Source: Crocosphaera sp. (GTDB lineage Bacteria > Cyanobacteriota > Cyanobacteriia > Cyanobacteriales > Microcystaceae). Taken from it: a stretch of DNA of 32,838 nt. Position numbers and translations under genes: made by a program. The notes under the pieces are model-generated. The model was not told the DNA's origin and ran no database searches. It was given only the letters and a program-made list of their open reading frames with translations. The stretch is from the NCBI GenBank assembly GCA_030065205.1, contig JASJDN010000060.1, positions 1 to 32,838 on the forward strand, given 5' to 3'. Every line of letters starts with the position of its first letter. Position 1 is the stretch's first letter. Of this stretch, positions 1 through 6,805 are shown piece after piece.

Positions 1-269
1 AGTTCTTTATTCGTAGCAATATCACCCAAAGGAAAATTCTTAATTGAATTACTAAAATCCAAAATCGCATTAGCGTCAGATATAGCTTGATTATTATCAA
101 CATCAAGAAAATGATTTTCTTGCCAATTATCTAAGGCATTGAGCAAATTATTATCTATTTTATCTATATTTTGGATTAAAATTCTTAAAATTTGGGTTGC
201 ATCTCCTCCATTACAGAATAATAATTGATTAATAAGATTTAGATAAGCTTGGTTGTGTTGTCCATTCAT
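1..269 (-). CDS. Partial protein (N-terminus only), probable TPR/CHAT-type cyanobacterial protein
   Basis: An open frame runs on the minus strand from an ATG at 269 to the window edge, giving 89 codons without a stop, so only the N-terminus is visible. It begins MNGQHNQAYLNLINQLL followed by FCNGGDATQILR. From memory this opening, with its Q-AYLNLI-QLL-C-G pattern, is typical of large cyanobacterial proteins carrying tetratricopeptide repeats and often a C-terminal CHAT (caspase-like) domain, but neither domain is inside the window. The segment is rich in Asn, Asp, Ile and Leu and looks helical and soluble, with no signal peptide. The family call is therefore an inference from the N-terminus alone. 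It is divergent from the peroxiredoxin gene, with 113 bp between the starts. Confidence 0.65.
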   Translation of the reverse strand, partial: MNGQHNQAYLNLINQLLFCNGGDATQILRILIQNIDKIDNNLLNALDNWQENHFLDVDNNQAISDANAILDFSNSIKNFPLGDIATNKE

Positions 270-382
270 CTGCCTTTACTATTATTTGTGTAATACACTA
301 TGATTTTTTAAATATTATTCTATGATAGCTTGATTTATTGTAAACTTATGTAAAGTAGTAATTCAAGAAGTAGAGCAGTGTT

Positions 383-931
383 ATGTTACGCCGTCAAATT
401 TTAGCTATATTATTAGCGATCGCTGTTATGTTGTGTGGGACTCAAACCCCTGCATTAGCGTTAGGAGGACCCCAACCCCCTTTAAACGAACCGGCACCTA
501 ATTTTACCTTACCAACCAATACAGGAGACGGAGAAATATCTCTATCTGATTATCAAGGAAAGTGGGTAGTATTATATTTCTATCCTCAAGATTTTACCCC
601 AGGTTGTACCTTGGAAGCGAAACGTTTTCAACAAGATTTACCGAAATATGAGGCGAAAAATACCCAAATTTTAGGGGTAAGTGTGGATGATGTTGACTCT
701 CATCGAGAGTTTTGTGATGCAGAGGGTTTAAAATTTCCCTTATTAGCAGATACCACAGGAGAAGTGAGTAAAACCTACGGATCTTTTTTAACAGGAATGT
801 CCTTACGTCATACCTATTTAATTGATCCTGATGGGATTTTAAGAGAAAAATTTTTAGGGGTTAGACCAGCAATTCATAGTCAAGAAGTTTTAGCCCGACT
901 TGATGAATTAGGTGAAGCAGTAATCAGATAA
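383..931 (+). CDS. Peroxiredoxin of the BCP/PrxQ family, exported
   Basis: Thiol peroxidase of the AhpC/TSA superfamily, BCP/PrxQ branch, which reduces hydrogen peroxide and alkyl hydroperoxides. The thioredoxin-like fold spans about residues 34-178. The peroxidatic cysteine is Cys75 in DFTPGCT, preceded by the typical YFYP strand. Residues 1-27 form a signal peptide (basic MLRRQ, hydrophobic core, ALALGG cleavage region), so the protein probably acts in the periplasm or thylakoid lumen. Many PrxQ proteins carry the resolving Cys five residues after the peroxidatic one; here that position is Lys80. The only other cysteine in the mature protein is Cys111 (REFCDAEG), so disulphide formation must differ, either 75-111 or a 1-Cys mechanism. 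Length of 182 aa fits a secreted PrxQ. It is a single gene, followed by a foldback sequence. Confidence 0.93.
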   Translation: MLRRQILAILLAIAVMLCGTQTPALALGGPQPPLNEPAPNFTLPTNTGDGEISLSDYQGKWVVLYFYPQDFTPGCTLEAKRFQQDLPKYEAKNTQILGVSVDDVDSHREFCDAEGLKFPLLADTTGEVSKTYGSFLTGMSLRHTYLIDPDGILREKFLGVRPAIHSQEVLARLDELGEAVIR

Positions 932-952
932 ATTGATTGTATCAACTCAATT

Positions 953-1032
953 TTATGGTAATGATCATCTAATTTCTAAGTTATTAATATTCTCATGATA
1001 TTTTAATTAGAATAAGTTATGATCTACCATAA
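953..1032. repeat. Foldback (inverted repeat) between prx and the GUN4-like gene
   Basis: The arms TTATGGTA (953-960) and TACCATAA (1025-1032) are exact complements, extended inward by GATCAT (963-968) and ATGATC (1019-1024) after a 2-nt bulge. Further inside, CTAATT (969-974) pairs with AATTAG (1005-1010), and AATAT (986-990) with ATATT (998-1002). The whole 80-bp AT-rich block can fold on itself. It could be a small MITE-like relic, or a transcript-end or leader structure. There is no T-tract and no clear target-site duplication. Confidence 0.5.
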
Positions 1033-1050
1033 TTTCTTGATATTTAGGAT

Positions 1051-1728
1051 ATGAGAAAGCAAATATTTTTAATAGTAACTAAACGATTGTCTCCATCATT
1101 GATAATCCTCTGTTTAATATTCATTGCTTTGAAAATTTATAGATCCAACCAGCCAAAAGATATAAATTATGCTAACTTGGAAAAGTTATTAAGTATTCAA
1201 GACTGGGAAGGAGCCGATTATGAAACGAGTATGTTAATGCAAAACATTACGAACCGATCTAGACCTCCATTATATGAAGTTGAAAGATTTTTAAATTTGA
1301 ATCAGTTTCATCGGCCAATTATAGTTAGTGAAATTCCCTGTGAAGACCTTTTGAAAATTGATAAGTTATGGACTCAATATAGTGAAAATCGTTTAGGATT
1401 TACTGCACAAAGAGCTATGTTAAAACCATTAGATTCTAATTTTACAGGAAATACAGACATCAATACTGAAAAGTTTAGTGAAAAATTTAGAGAAAAATTA
1501 AAATGGGAAGACTATTATTATCTCTATCCTGGAGACGAAGAACATAATAAAAAACATTATCAAAAGACAAAAAATACCCCTTTAACCAAGATTCCTTATG
1601 GTTATTTACCTTATAAACTTTATAGTGATACTTATTCTTTAAAAGTTATTCAAGGTCAAGGTTATGTGGACATGACACACGTAATAGCATCTACTGTTAA
1701 AAAAGTAGTAGATTGTTCTAAGAAATAG
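1051..1728 (+). CDS. Membrane-anchored GUN4-domain protein
   Basis: 225-residue protein with one N-terminal membrane segment (about residues 13-30, after MRKQIFLIVTKR) and a GUN4-like domain at about 40-215. The family signature is visible in three places: LEKLLSIQDWEGADYETSML near 43-62; IPCEDLLKIDKLW (95-107) followed by QYSENRLGFTAQ (109-120), matching the GUN4 pattern PC.DL..ID.LW..YS.GRFGFS.Q; and IPYGYLP, matching the G-LP turn. Canonical GUN4 binds protoporphyrin IX and Mg-protoporphyrin and stimulates Mg-chelatase, but it is soluble. GUN4 domains also occur in many cyanobacterial paralogues, often joined to kinase or protease domains, so a direct role in chlorophyll synthesis is not established. 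The anchor, plus Phe-Gly-Phe changed to Leu-Gly-Phe, marks it as a paralogue. It stands alone and is convergent with rsgA (36 bp gap). The ribosome site is weak. Confidence 0.82.
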   Translation: MRKQIFLIVTKRLSPSLIILCLIFIALKIYRSNQPKDINYANLEKLLSIQDWEGADYETSMLMQNITNRSRPPLYEVERFLNLNQFHRPIIVSEIPCEDLLKIDKLWTQYSENRLGFTAQRAMLKPLDSNFTGNTDINTEKFSEKFREKLKWEDYYYLYPGDEEHNKKHYQKTKNTPLTKIPYGYLPYKLYSDTYSLKVIQGQGYVDMTHVIASTVKKVVDCSKK

Positions 1729-1764
1729 ATAGATTATAATTCTAATTTAACCCTACCTCATATC

Positions 1765-2898
1765 TTAAACATCTAAATCATCTTCAAGTTCTTCTAACTC
1801 TTCTAAACTTTGATTTTCATATAAATCTTGTAGGTTTTGATGTTTTTGTCGCCGAGAGGTTCGGCGATATTTTTTAGTTTCTAATTTCGGTTCATAATAC
1901 TCTTGTCCCGATGCGTTCATTTTCACTTTAACCGTTGATTCTTGATCCGCCATTTGTTGAGTCGCTTCTTGTTGAGCGATCGCTTCTTCTAAAAAGGTTA
2001 AATAATGTTCATATCTTTCCCAATTTTCATCAACAACACAATTGGGTTCTCCGCGATGAAAACAATCACTAAACTGACAATTTCCCTGTTCTAACTGTTG
2101 TCGAGCTTCAGGAAAATAGTAAATTAATTGAGCAGGAGAACAATCTAAATGAGGCTGATTAAACCCAGGCGTATCGGCCAATAAACCCCCTTCAGGTAAC
2201 TCAAATAATTCTACATGACGAGTGGTATGTCTACCTTTTTGTAGCTTTCCTGAAACAGAATTTACTCGTTGTTCAACCTGCGGAATTAAAGTATTAATTA
2301 AACTAGATTTACCGACTCCAGATGGTCCAGCTAAAATGGTAATTTTGTCCTTTAAACTGTCTTTTAGTTCTGTTAACCCCTGAGAAGTCATAACACTAAT
2401 AAATAAAGGGTTGTAGCCCCATTTTTCTAAGCGTTCCTGCCATGTTTTTTGTTGGCTGGAGGTTAATAAATCAACTTTATTAAGACATAAGAGAAAAGGA
2501 ATCTCGGTGGACTCAGCTTTGACCAAAAAACGACTCAGTTGCCAAGGTTCTAAAGGAGGTTCATCTAAAGCAAAAATGAGGAGAATTTGCTCTGCATTAG
2601 CTACAGGAGGACGGGATAACTCCGTTTTTCGGGGTAAGACTTGAGCGATCGCTCCCCTTGCATCTTGATAGTCCGGTTCTTCAACAATAACGCGATCGCC
2701 CACCATCACCGTTTGACCAATTTTCTTTAAACGGGTACGTCGCGTACACAATAAATAAGATATAAAAGCGTTATTATAGCCTTCTAGGGGTTGATCTAAA
2801 CGGACATGATAAAAATTAGCCTGGACTGCTATGACTGTCCCCAGAATGTCTGAGACAGTATTAGTGGTAGAGAGGTTTGGCAAGGTTAGATCATGCAC
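1765..2898 (-). CDS. rsgA: Small ribosomal subunit biogenesis GTPase RsgA
   Basis: Circularly permuted GTPase that helps the late maturation of the 30S subunit. Order of motifs: OB-fold about residues 18-90; G4 NKVD at 140-143; G1/P-loop GPSGVGKSS at 191-199; G3 DTPGF at 242-246; and a zinc knuckle with Cys274, Cys279, His281 and Cys287. The permuted G4-G1-G3 order is diagnostic. Length of 377 aa is usual; the acidic C-terminal tail (ELEELEDDLDV) is lineage-specific. The start is GTG at 2898: no ATG is available in frame before the OB-fold, and an in-frame TAG lies at 2926-2928. A purine-rich GGGAAGG sits about 20 nt upstream of the GTG, but only about 7 nt before an in-frame ATT at 2911-2913, so a rare ATT start cannot be excluded. 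It is the last gene of a dnaJ / TusA-like / rsgA operon, 30 bp after the TusA-like stop. Confidence 0.96.
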   Translation of the reverse strand: MHDLTLPNLSTTNTVSDILGTVIAVQANFYHVRLDQPLEGYNNAFISYLLCTRRTRLKKIGQTVMVGDRVIVEEPDYQDARGAIAQVLPRKTELSRPPVANAEQILLIFALDEPPLEPWQLSRFLVKAESTEIPFLLCLNKVDLLTSSQQKTWQERLEKWGYNPLFISVMTSQGLTELKDSLKDKITILAGPSGVGKSSLINTLIPQVEQRVNSVSGKLQKGRHTTRHVELFELPEGGLLADTPGFNQPHLDCSPAQLIYYFPEARQQLEQGNCQFSDCFHRGEPNCVVDENWERYEHYLTFLEEAIAQQEATQQMADQESTVKVKMNASGQEYYEPKLETKKYRRTSRRQKHQNLQDLYENQSLEELEELEDDLDV

Positions 2899-2928
2899 GG
2901 GATAAGGGAGAATGTTTGACCTTCCCTA

Positions 2929-3168
2929 TTAAGGACGACGAACTTTTAGAGAGAAAAACCCCTGACGATCATCAATGGTTTCCACCTGATACCCTTCCAT
3001 CGTTAGACTATCAGGAACCTGTTCAATGGGTTCGCCAGGGTCTAACCATACTTCTAGAAGGGAACCAGGAGACATTTGCTCTAATTTTAATTTAGTGCGA
3101 ACGAAATTAATGGGGCAAGGGGTTCCCCGTAGGTCTAATAAAGATACATCAGAGGTTGAAGGGTTCAT
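2929..3168 (-). CDS. TusA/SirA-family sulfurtransferase-like protein
   Basis: 79-residue protein of the TusA (SirA/YeeD) fold. TusA proteins carry a persulfide on the cysteine of a CPxP motif and relay sulfur to other proteins. Here the motif is [11 protein letters not shown], with the acceptor Cys at residue 18 retained but the second proline replaced by Asn21. The rest (a helix of [10 protein letters not shown], then [11 protein letters not shown] and a C-terminal strand FFSLKV) fits the two-layer fold. Its ATG overlaps the dnaJ stop codon as ATGA (3165-3168), so it is probably translationally coupled to dnaJ, and rsgA follows 30 bp later. That context suggests a role with protein folding or ribosome maturation rather than a dedicated sulfur pathway, which is inference. 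Confidence 0.87.
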   Translation of the reverse strand: MNPSTSDVSLLDLRGTPCPINFVRTKLKLEQMSPGSLLEVWLDPGEPIEQVPDSLTMEGYQVETIDDRQGFFSLKVRRP

Positions 3169-4295
3169 TTGTGAAATAGACTCCCTAAAAACCCTTCTAA
3201 GCCGCCTTTGCCGTGACTTTGACCCTTAATATGGGCTAATTTTTCTAGGAGTTCCCGTTCTTCGGCATTGATACGGGTAGGAATATCCACTTTCACTGTA
3301 ATAAGATGATCCCCTCGAATGGCATCGTTACCCAGTTTAGGAACCCCTAAATTTTCCAGAGTTAGGACTGTATTGGGTTGGGTACCGGCGGGTATGGTTA
3401 ACTCCTGTTCCCCGTCCACTGTATCTACGGTGACGGTACATCCTAAAATAGCTTGGAGATAGCTAATGGTGATCTCCGAGAGGATGTTCATTTTGTCTCG
3501 GGTAAAGACCTTGTCCGGTTCAACGTACAAGTAAACATAGAGATCCCCTGGCGGACCCCCTCGTAACCCCGCATCGCCTTTGCGAGAGACTCTGAGACGG
3601 GTTCCATCGTCAACCCCAGCCGGGATGGTAATTTTTACCTTCTCTGTCACTTGTCTGCGTCCGGCACCGTTACAGACCTCGCATTTTTCTTCGATCACTT
3701 GACCTTGACCGTTACAAGCGGGACAGGTAGAGACTTGAGCAAAACTACCGAAAGGGGTACGGGTGGCGCGACGAACTTGGCCTTGACCGTTACAAGTGGA
3801 ACAGGTTTTTGCCCCAGTTCCTGGTTTGGCCCCATCTCCTTTACAGACTTGACAGGTTTCTAGATGGGGGATACGAATTTCTTTTTCTCCACCGAAAACC
3901 GCTTCACGGAAATCTAATTTGAGATCGAGGCGTAAATCATCTCCTTTGGTTGGTCCAGTACGACGACGGGTTCCGCCGGTTCCCATACCGCCCCCAAAAC
4001 CACTAAATATGGTTTCAAAAATATCGGCAAAACCGCCCATATCTCCCATATCGCCGTAATTGAAACCTCCGGCACCACTGACCCCTGCTTCTCCAAACTG
4101 ATCGTAACGACTACGGGTTTCGGGTTCAGATAGCACTTCGTAGGCGCGGTTAATTTCTTTGAATCGTTCTTCTGCCCCTGGTTCTTTGTTAACATCAGGG
4201 TGATATTTTCGCGCAAGACGGCGATAGGCTTTTTTTAAGTCTTCTTTACTGGCGTTACGGTCAACCCCAAGAATATCGTAGTAGTCACCTGGCAT
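3165..4295 (-). CDS. dnaJ: Chaperone protein DnaJ (type I Hsp40)
   Basis: Co-chaperone that delivers unfolded proteins to DnaK and stimulates its ATPase. J-domain at residues 1-70 with the HPD motif at 32-34; Gly/Phe-rich linker about 70-115; then four CxxCxGxG zinc motifs at about 148 (CQVCKGDG), 165 (CSTCNGQG), 191 (CPACNGQG) and 205 (CEVCNGAG); then the C-terminal substrate-binding beta domains. It is a full-length type I DnaJ (376 aa) beginning [11 protein letters not shown]. It is first in a minus-strand operon with the TusA-like gene (ATGA overlap) and rsgA. dnaK and grpE, which flank dnaJ in many bacteria, are not in the window. The likely promoter lies in the 115 bp between 4295 and 4411; I see no CIRCE-type repeat there. 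Confidence 0.98.
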   Translation of the reverse strand: MPGDYYDILGVDRNASKEDLKKAYRRLARKYHPDVNKEPGAEERFKEINRAYEVLSEPETRSRYDQFGEAGVSGAGGFNYGDMGDMGGFADIFETIFSGFGGGMGTGGTRRRTGPTKGDDLRLDLKLDFREAVFGGEKEIRIPHLETCQVCKGDGAKPGTGAKTCSTCNGQGQVRRATRTPFGSFAQVSTCPACNGQGQVIEEKCEVCNGAGRRQVTEKVKITIPAGVDDGTRLRVSRKGDAGLRGGPPGDLYVYLYVEPDKVFTRDKMNILSEITISYLQAILGCTVTVDTVDGEQELTIPAGTQPNTVLTLENLGVPKLGNDAIRGDHLITVKVDIPTRINAEERELLEKLAHIKGQSHGKGGLEGFLGSLFHK

Positions 4296-4410
4296 AGATC
4301 GTTAGTTTCGCTTGTTTGTGGGTAATGGATGAGTGATAGGCTTAGTAGTTACTTTAGCAAACTATTGTAAACAAAACACTATTTTAAATCGTTTTTATGA
4401 TCCTCATTAG

Positions 4411-5004
4411 TTATTTAGGTAATAAATAACTTAAAGCCATTCCTGTTTGCCCTCCTACTAAGGTCCACACCACTGCTAATCCGATAACTTCTCCCAAAAA
4501 AAGATGCGTCGTTGAGTACAATATTTCTCCTACTATCCATCCCATTGATAATGCTAAAGACCAACTAATGCCACTCACAAAAATCCAAAGATAACTTTTA
4601 GATAAAATGGGCTTTAACACGAAACATTGCCAACATCCCACCCATATTCCTGTTATTGCTCCTAATATCAATCCTGTAGTTAAACGTACTTGGATCAAAT
4701 GAGTTCGTGGTGCAAACCAACCCATAACCCCTAAACTACTGGCCCCCATCCAACTCCAAGCCATGAATGTACATAAGATCCATAACCAAGCATGAGGCAA
4801 AAAGCGACTTAAAATTAAGGCTTGAAAGCAGCCAATAATCGTTGCACCAACCATTGCTTGAAATATATCTAAATCGGGAACTTCACCAATTTCGATCCAA
4901 AGCAAACTACACAAAAACCCGATCAATGTCATTCCAGTCCAAGCGAGATAATTAAATTTGACCGGCAATGACTGATACCGATTCTGAGTTAGGGGTGATC
5001 TCAT
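4411..5004 (-). CDS. Six-helix membrane protein with internal duplication, unknown function
   Basis: 197-residue hydrophobic protein I cannot assign to a named family. Six membrane segments can be seen at about 20-38, 48-66, 72-97, 108-130, 138-160 and 171-193. It contains an internal repeat: residues 53-84 (GATIIGCFQALIL, then LWILCTFMAWS) align with 115-149 (GAITGIWVGCWQCFVL, then LWIFVSGISWS), and a weaker third copy may start near GGQTGMAL at 184. The shared pattern is GA-x2-G-x2-Q near the end of one helix followed by LWI and WS in the next. There is no signal peptide and there are no clear catalytic residues. It is a single-gene unit upstream of dnaJ on the same strand, divergent from glpX. 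Confidence 0.8.
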   Translation of the reverse strand: MRSPLTQNRYQSLPVKFNYLAWTGMTLIGFLCSLLWIEIGEVPDLDIFQAMVGATIIGCFQALILSRFLPHAWLWILCTFMAWSWMGASSLGVMGWFAPRTHLIQVRLTTGLILGAITGIWVGCWQCFVLKPILSKSYLWIFVSGISWSLALSMGWIVGEILYSTTHLFLGEVIGLAVVWTLVGGQTGMALSYLLPK

Positions 5005-5249
5005 AGCAGTTTTCCATTGGCTGTATCAATAGGATTTCATATTAGGTACTTGAAAATAATTAAGAAAACATTTAGGGACAGCTTTTAAGGATAAATGCTT
5101 AAAATCAAGAAAATTCTGGCAAAAATGTAAAGCGTTAATTCTGAGAAAAATTGTAATGAGATCCCCGAACTCTGATAGACTTTTGACTAAGGTTTAAATT
5201 TAAGACCACGCCCGAGAACATAAGATAAGCAGATAAGGGAGGACATACC

Positions 5250-6287
5250 TTGGAAAGCACACTAGGTTTAGAAATTATTGAGGTCGTTGAACAAGCGGCC
5301 ATTGCTTCGGCAAAATGGATGGGTAAAGGCGAAAAAAATACTGCTGACCAAGTCGCAGTAGAAGCCATGCGCGAAAGAATGAACAAGATTCATATGCGTG
5401 GTCGCATCGTCATTGGAGAAGGGGAACGGGATGACGCTCCCATGCTCTATATTGGCGAAGAAGTGGGTATTTGTACCCGCGAAGATGCGAAGGCTTTTTG
5501 TAACCCCGAAGAATTAATTGAAATTGATATCGCTGTTGACCCCTGCGAAGGAACGAACCTGGTTGCTTACGGACAAAACGGTTCTATGGCTGTGTTAGCC
5601 ATCTCCGAAAAAGGCGGTTTATTTGCTGCGCCTGACTTCTATATGAAAAAATTAGCTGCTCCTCCTGCAGCTAAGGGTAAAGTGGATATTAACAAGTCAG
5701 CCACTGAAAACCTCAAAATTTTAGGGGAATGTTTAGATCGTAACGTTGAAGAATTAGTGGTTGTGGTGATGGACCGTCCTCGTCACAAAGAATTAATTCA
5801 AGAAATTCGTGACGCAGGAGCGCGGGTTCGTCTCATCAGCGATGGAGACGTTTCGGCTGCTATTTCCTGTGGGTTTGCTGGAACCAATATCCACGCTTTA
5901 ATGGGTATCGGGGCTGCTCCTGAAGGGGTCATTTCTGCTGCTGCGATGCGCTGTTTAGGGGGTCATTTCCAAGGACAACTTATCTACGATCCTGAAATTG
6001 TCAAAACGGGATTAATTGGGGAAAGTAAACAAGGTAATCTTGATCGTCTCAAAGAAATGGGTATCGAAGATCCCGATCGCGTTTATACCGATAGTGAGTT
6101 AGCCAGTGGTGACACGGTACTGTTTGCTGCTTGTGGGATTACTCCTGGAACCTTAATGGAAGGGGTTCGCTTCTTCCACGGTGGAGCCAGAACTCAAAGT
6201 TTGGTTATCTCCAGTCAATCTAAGACAGCCCGTTTCGTGGATACTATCCACATTCAGGAACAACCTAAGTATATCGAACTTAAATAA
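5250..6287 (+). CDS. glpX: Class II fructose-1,6-/sedoheptulose-1,7-bisphosphatase
   Basis: Bifunctional FBPase/SBPase of the GlpX family, the main cyanobacterial enzyme for both Calvin-cycle dephosphorylations (FBP to F6P and SBP to S7P) and for gluconeogenesis. 345 aa, full length. Landmarks: [11 protein letters not shown] at 56-66, the metal and phosphate loop DPCEGT at 97-102, DGDV at 198-201 and GAAPEGV at 221-227. The start is TTG at 5250, preceded by the ribosome site AGGGAGG (5236-5242) seven bases upstream; the family N-terminus M-(D/E)-STLGLEII makes this start almost certain. The first ATG in frame would remove the N-terminal helix. The gene is monocistronic, followed by two tandem hairpins. 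Cyanobacterial forms are redox-regulated and inhibited by AMP, which the sequence alone does not show. Confidence 0.97.
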   Translation: MESTLGLEIIEVVEQAAIASAKWMGKGEKNTADQVAVEAMRERMNKIHMRGRIVIGEGERDDAPMLYIGEEVGICTREDAKAFCNPEELIEIDIAVDPCEGTNLVAYGQNGSMAVLAISEKGGLFAAPDFYMKKLAAPPAAKGKVDINKSATENLKILGECLDRNVEELVVVVMDRPRHKELIQEIRDAGARVRLISDGDVSAAISCGFAGTNIHALMGIGAAPEGVISAAAMRCLGGHFQGQLIYDPEIVKTGLIGESKQGNLDRLKEMGIEDPDRVYTDSELASGDTVLFAACGITPGTLMEGVRFFHGGARTQSLVISSQSKTARFVDTIHIQEQPKYIELK

Positions 6288-6297
6288 TACGTTCCGA

Positions 6298-6326
6298 CAA
6301 GGGAGATTACTCTGTTGTCTCCCTTG
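6298..6326 (+). terminator. Hairpin after glpX (possible terminator, no U-tract)
   Basis: CAAGGGAGA (6298-6306) and TCTCCCTTG (6318-6326) form a perfect 9-bp stem with an 11-nt loop, 11 bp after the glpX stop. On the plus strand it is followed by AAAA, not T, so it would act as an mRNA 3' stabiliser or a factor-dependent end rather than a classical intrinsic terminator. Confidence 0.45.
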
Positions 6327-6353
6327 AAAACTCCATTGATCACAACATGAGAT

Positions 6354-6382
6354 GAGATAAGGAGCTTACTTTTCCTTATCTC
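6354..6382. terminator. Second hairpin after glpX
   Basis: GAGATAAGGA (6354-6363) pairs perfectly with TCCTTATCTC (6373-6382) around a 9-nt loop. There is no poly-T run on either side. Together with the first hairpin it makes a tandem 3'-end structure. Confidence 0.4.
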
Positions 6383-6490
6383 CTCACCCCCAGAACGTTA
6401 AGATATTGATCGAAAATAGGCATAATCAAGATAAAAGATGAGAGACTAGAAACACTCTTATGACCTAGTGTCACTGCCCCAGATTAACGA

Positions 6491-6518
6491 AGTCAGAAGT
6501 CAGAAGTTAGAAGTCAGA
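6491..6518. repeat. Heptanucleotide tandem repeat (STRR type) upstream of hemA
   Basis: Four consecutive 7-mers: AGTCAGA, AGTCAGA, AGTTAGA, AGTCAGA, then a broken copy AGTTCCA. Short tandemly repeated repetitive sequences with 7-nt units are a known feature of cyanobacterial intergenic DNA. Confidence 0.85.
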
Positions 6519-6716
6519 AGTTCCACAGCGAAGTTCCGGCTCTAGCGACCAGGAGTTGATTTTATAACGGGGATTTATGCCCCGATTTAAAAACATTTTG
6601 CCGTAAAAGCTTGCACTGAGCAAAGTCGAAGTGGCAAGTGTTCAAATCCTATCTTTCTGGTGACGTTGCTTTTTTAAAGTTTTATAAAGATTCTTGTCAA
6701 AGTATTTGTGATTGGG

Positions 6717-6736
6717 GCAATTTGGGTCTAAATTGC
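6717..6736. promoter_or_regulatory. Inverted repeat in the hemA upstream region, possible operator
   Basis: GCAATTT (6717-6723), six bases GGGTCT, then AAATTGC (6730-6736): perfect 7-bp arms centred about 80 bp before the hemA ATG. The size and symmetry would suit a dimeric regulator, but the four A residues following it would also suit a weak minus-strand hairpin. I do not recognise the site. Confidence 0.35.
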
Positions 6737-6805
6737 AAAAATTAGAAACAGTAGCACTTATTTTATTTTCGATTAACGCAAGCTTAAACCCTTGTAGGAG
6801 AACTT

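Larger units (their letters stand above)
6288..6805. other. 518-bp intergenic region between glpX and hemA, rich in hairpins and repeats
   Basis: No credible gene. In order it holds two hairpins after glpX (6298-6326 and 6354-6382), a heptanucleotide tandem repeat (6491-6518), a short hairpin CGGGG/CCCCG (6568-6584), a hairpin CTTGC/GCAAG (6610-6638) enclosing CACTGAGCAAAGTCGAAGTG, a motif I recognise as a common cyanobacterial intergenic repeat, and an inverted repeat 70 bp before hemA (6717-6736). The hemA ribosome site TAGGAGA is at about 6795-6801. No strong -35/-10 pair is evident. Confidence 0.6.

Noticed and set aside
6600..6665. Possible tRNA because of a T-loop-like GTTCAAATCC at 6640
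   Set aside because: No acceptor, D or anticodon stems can be formed around it.
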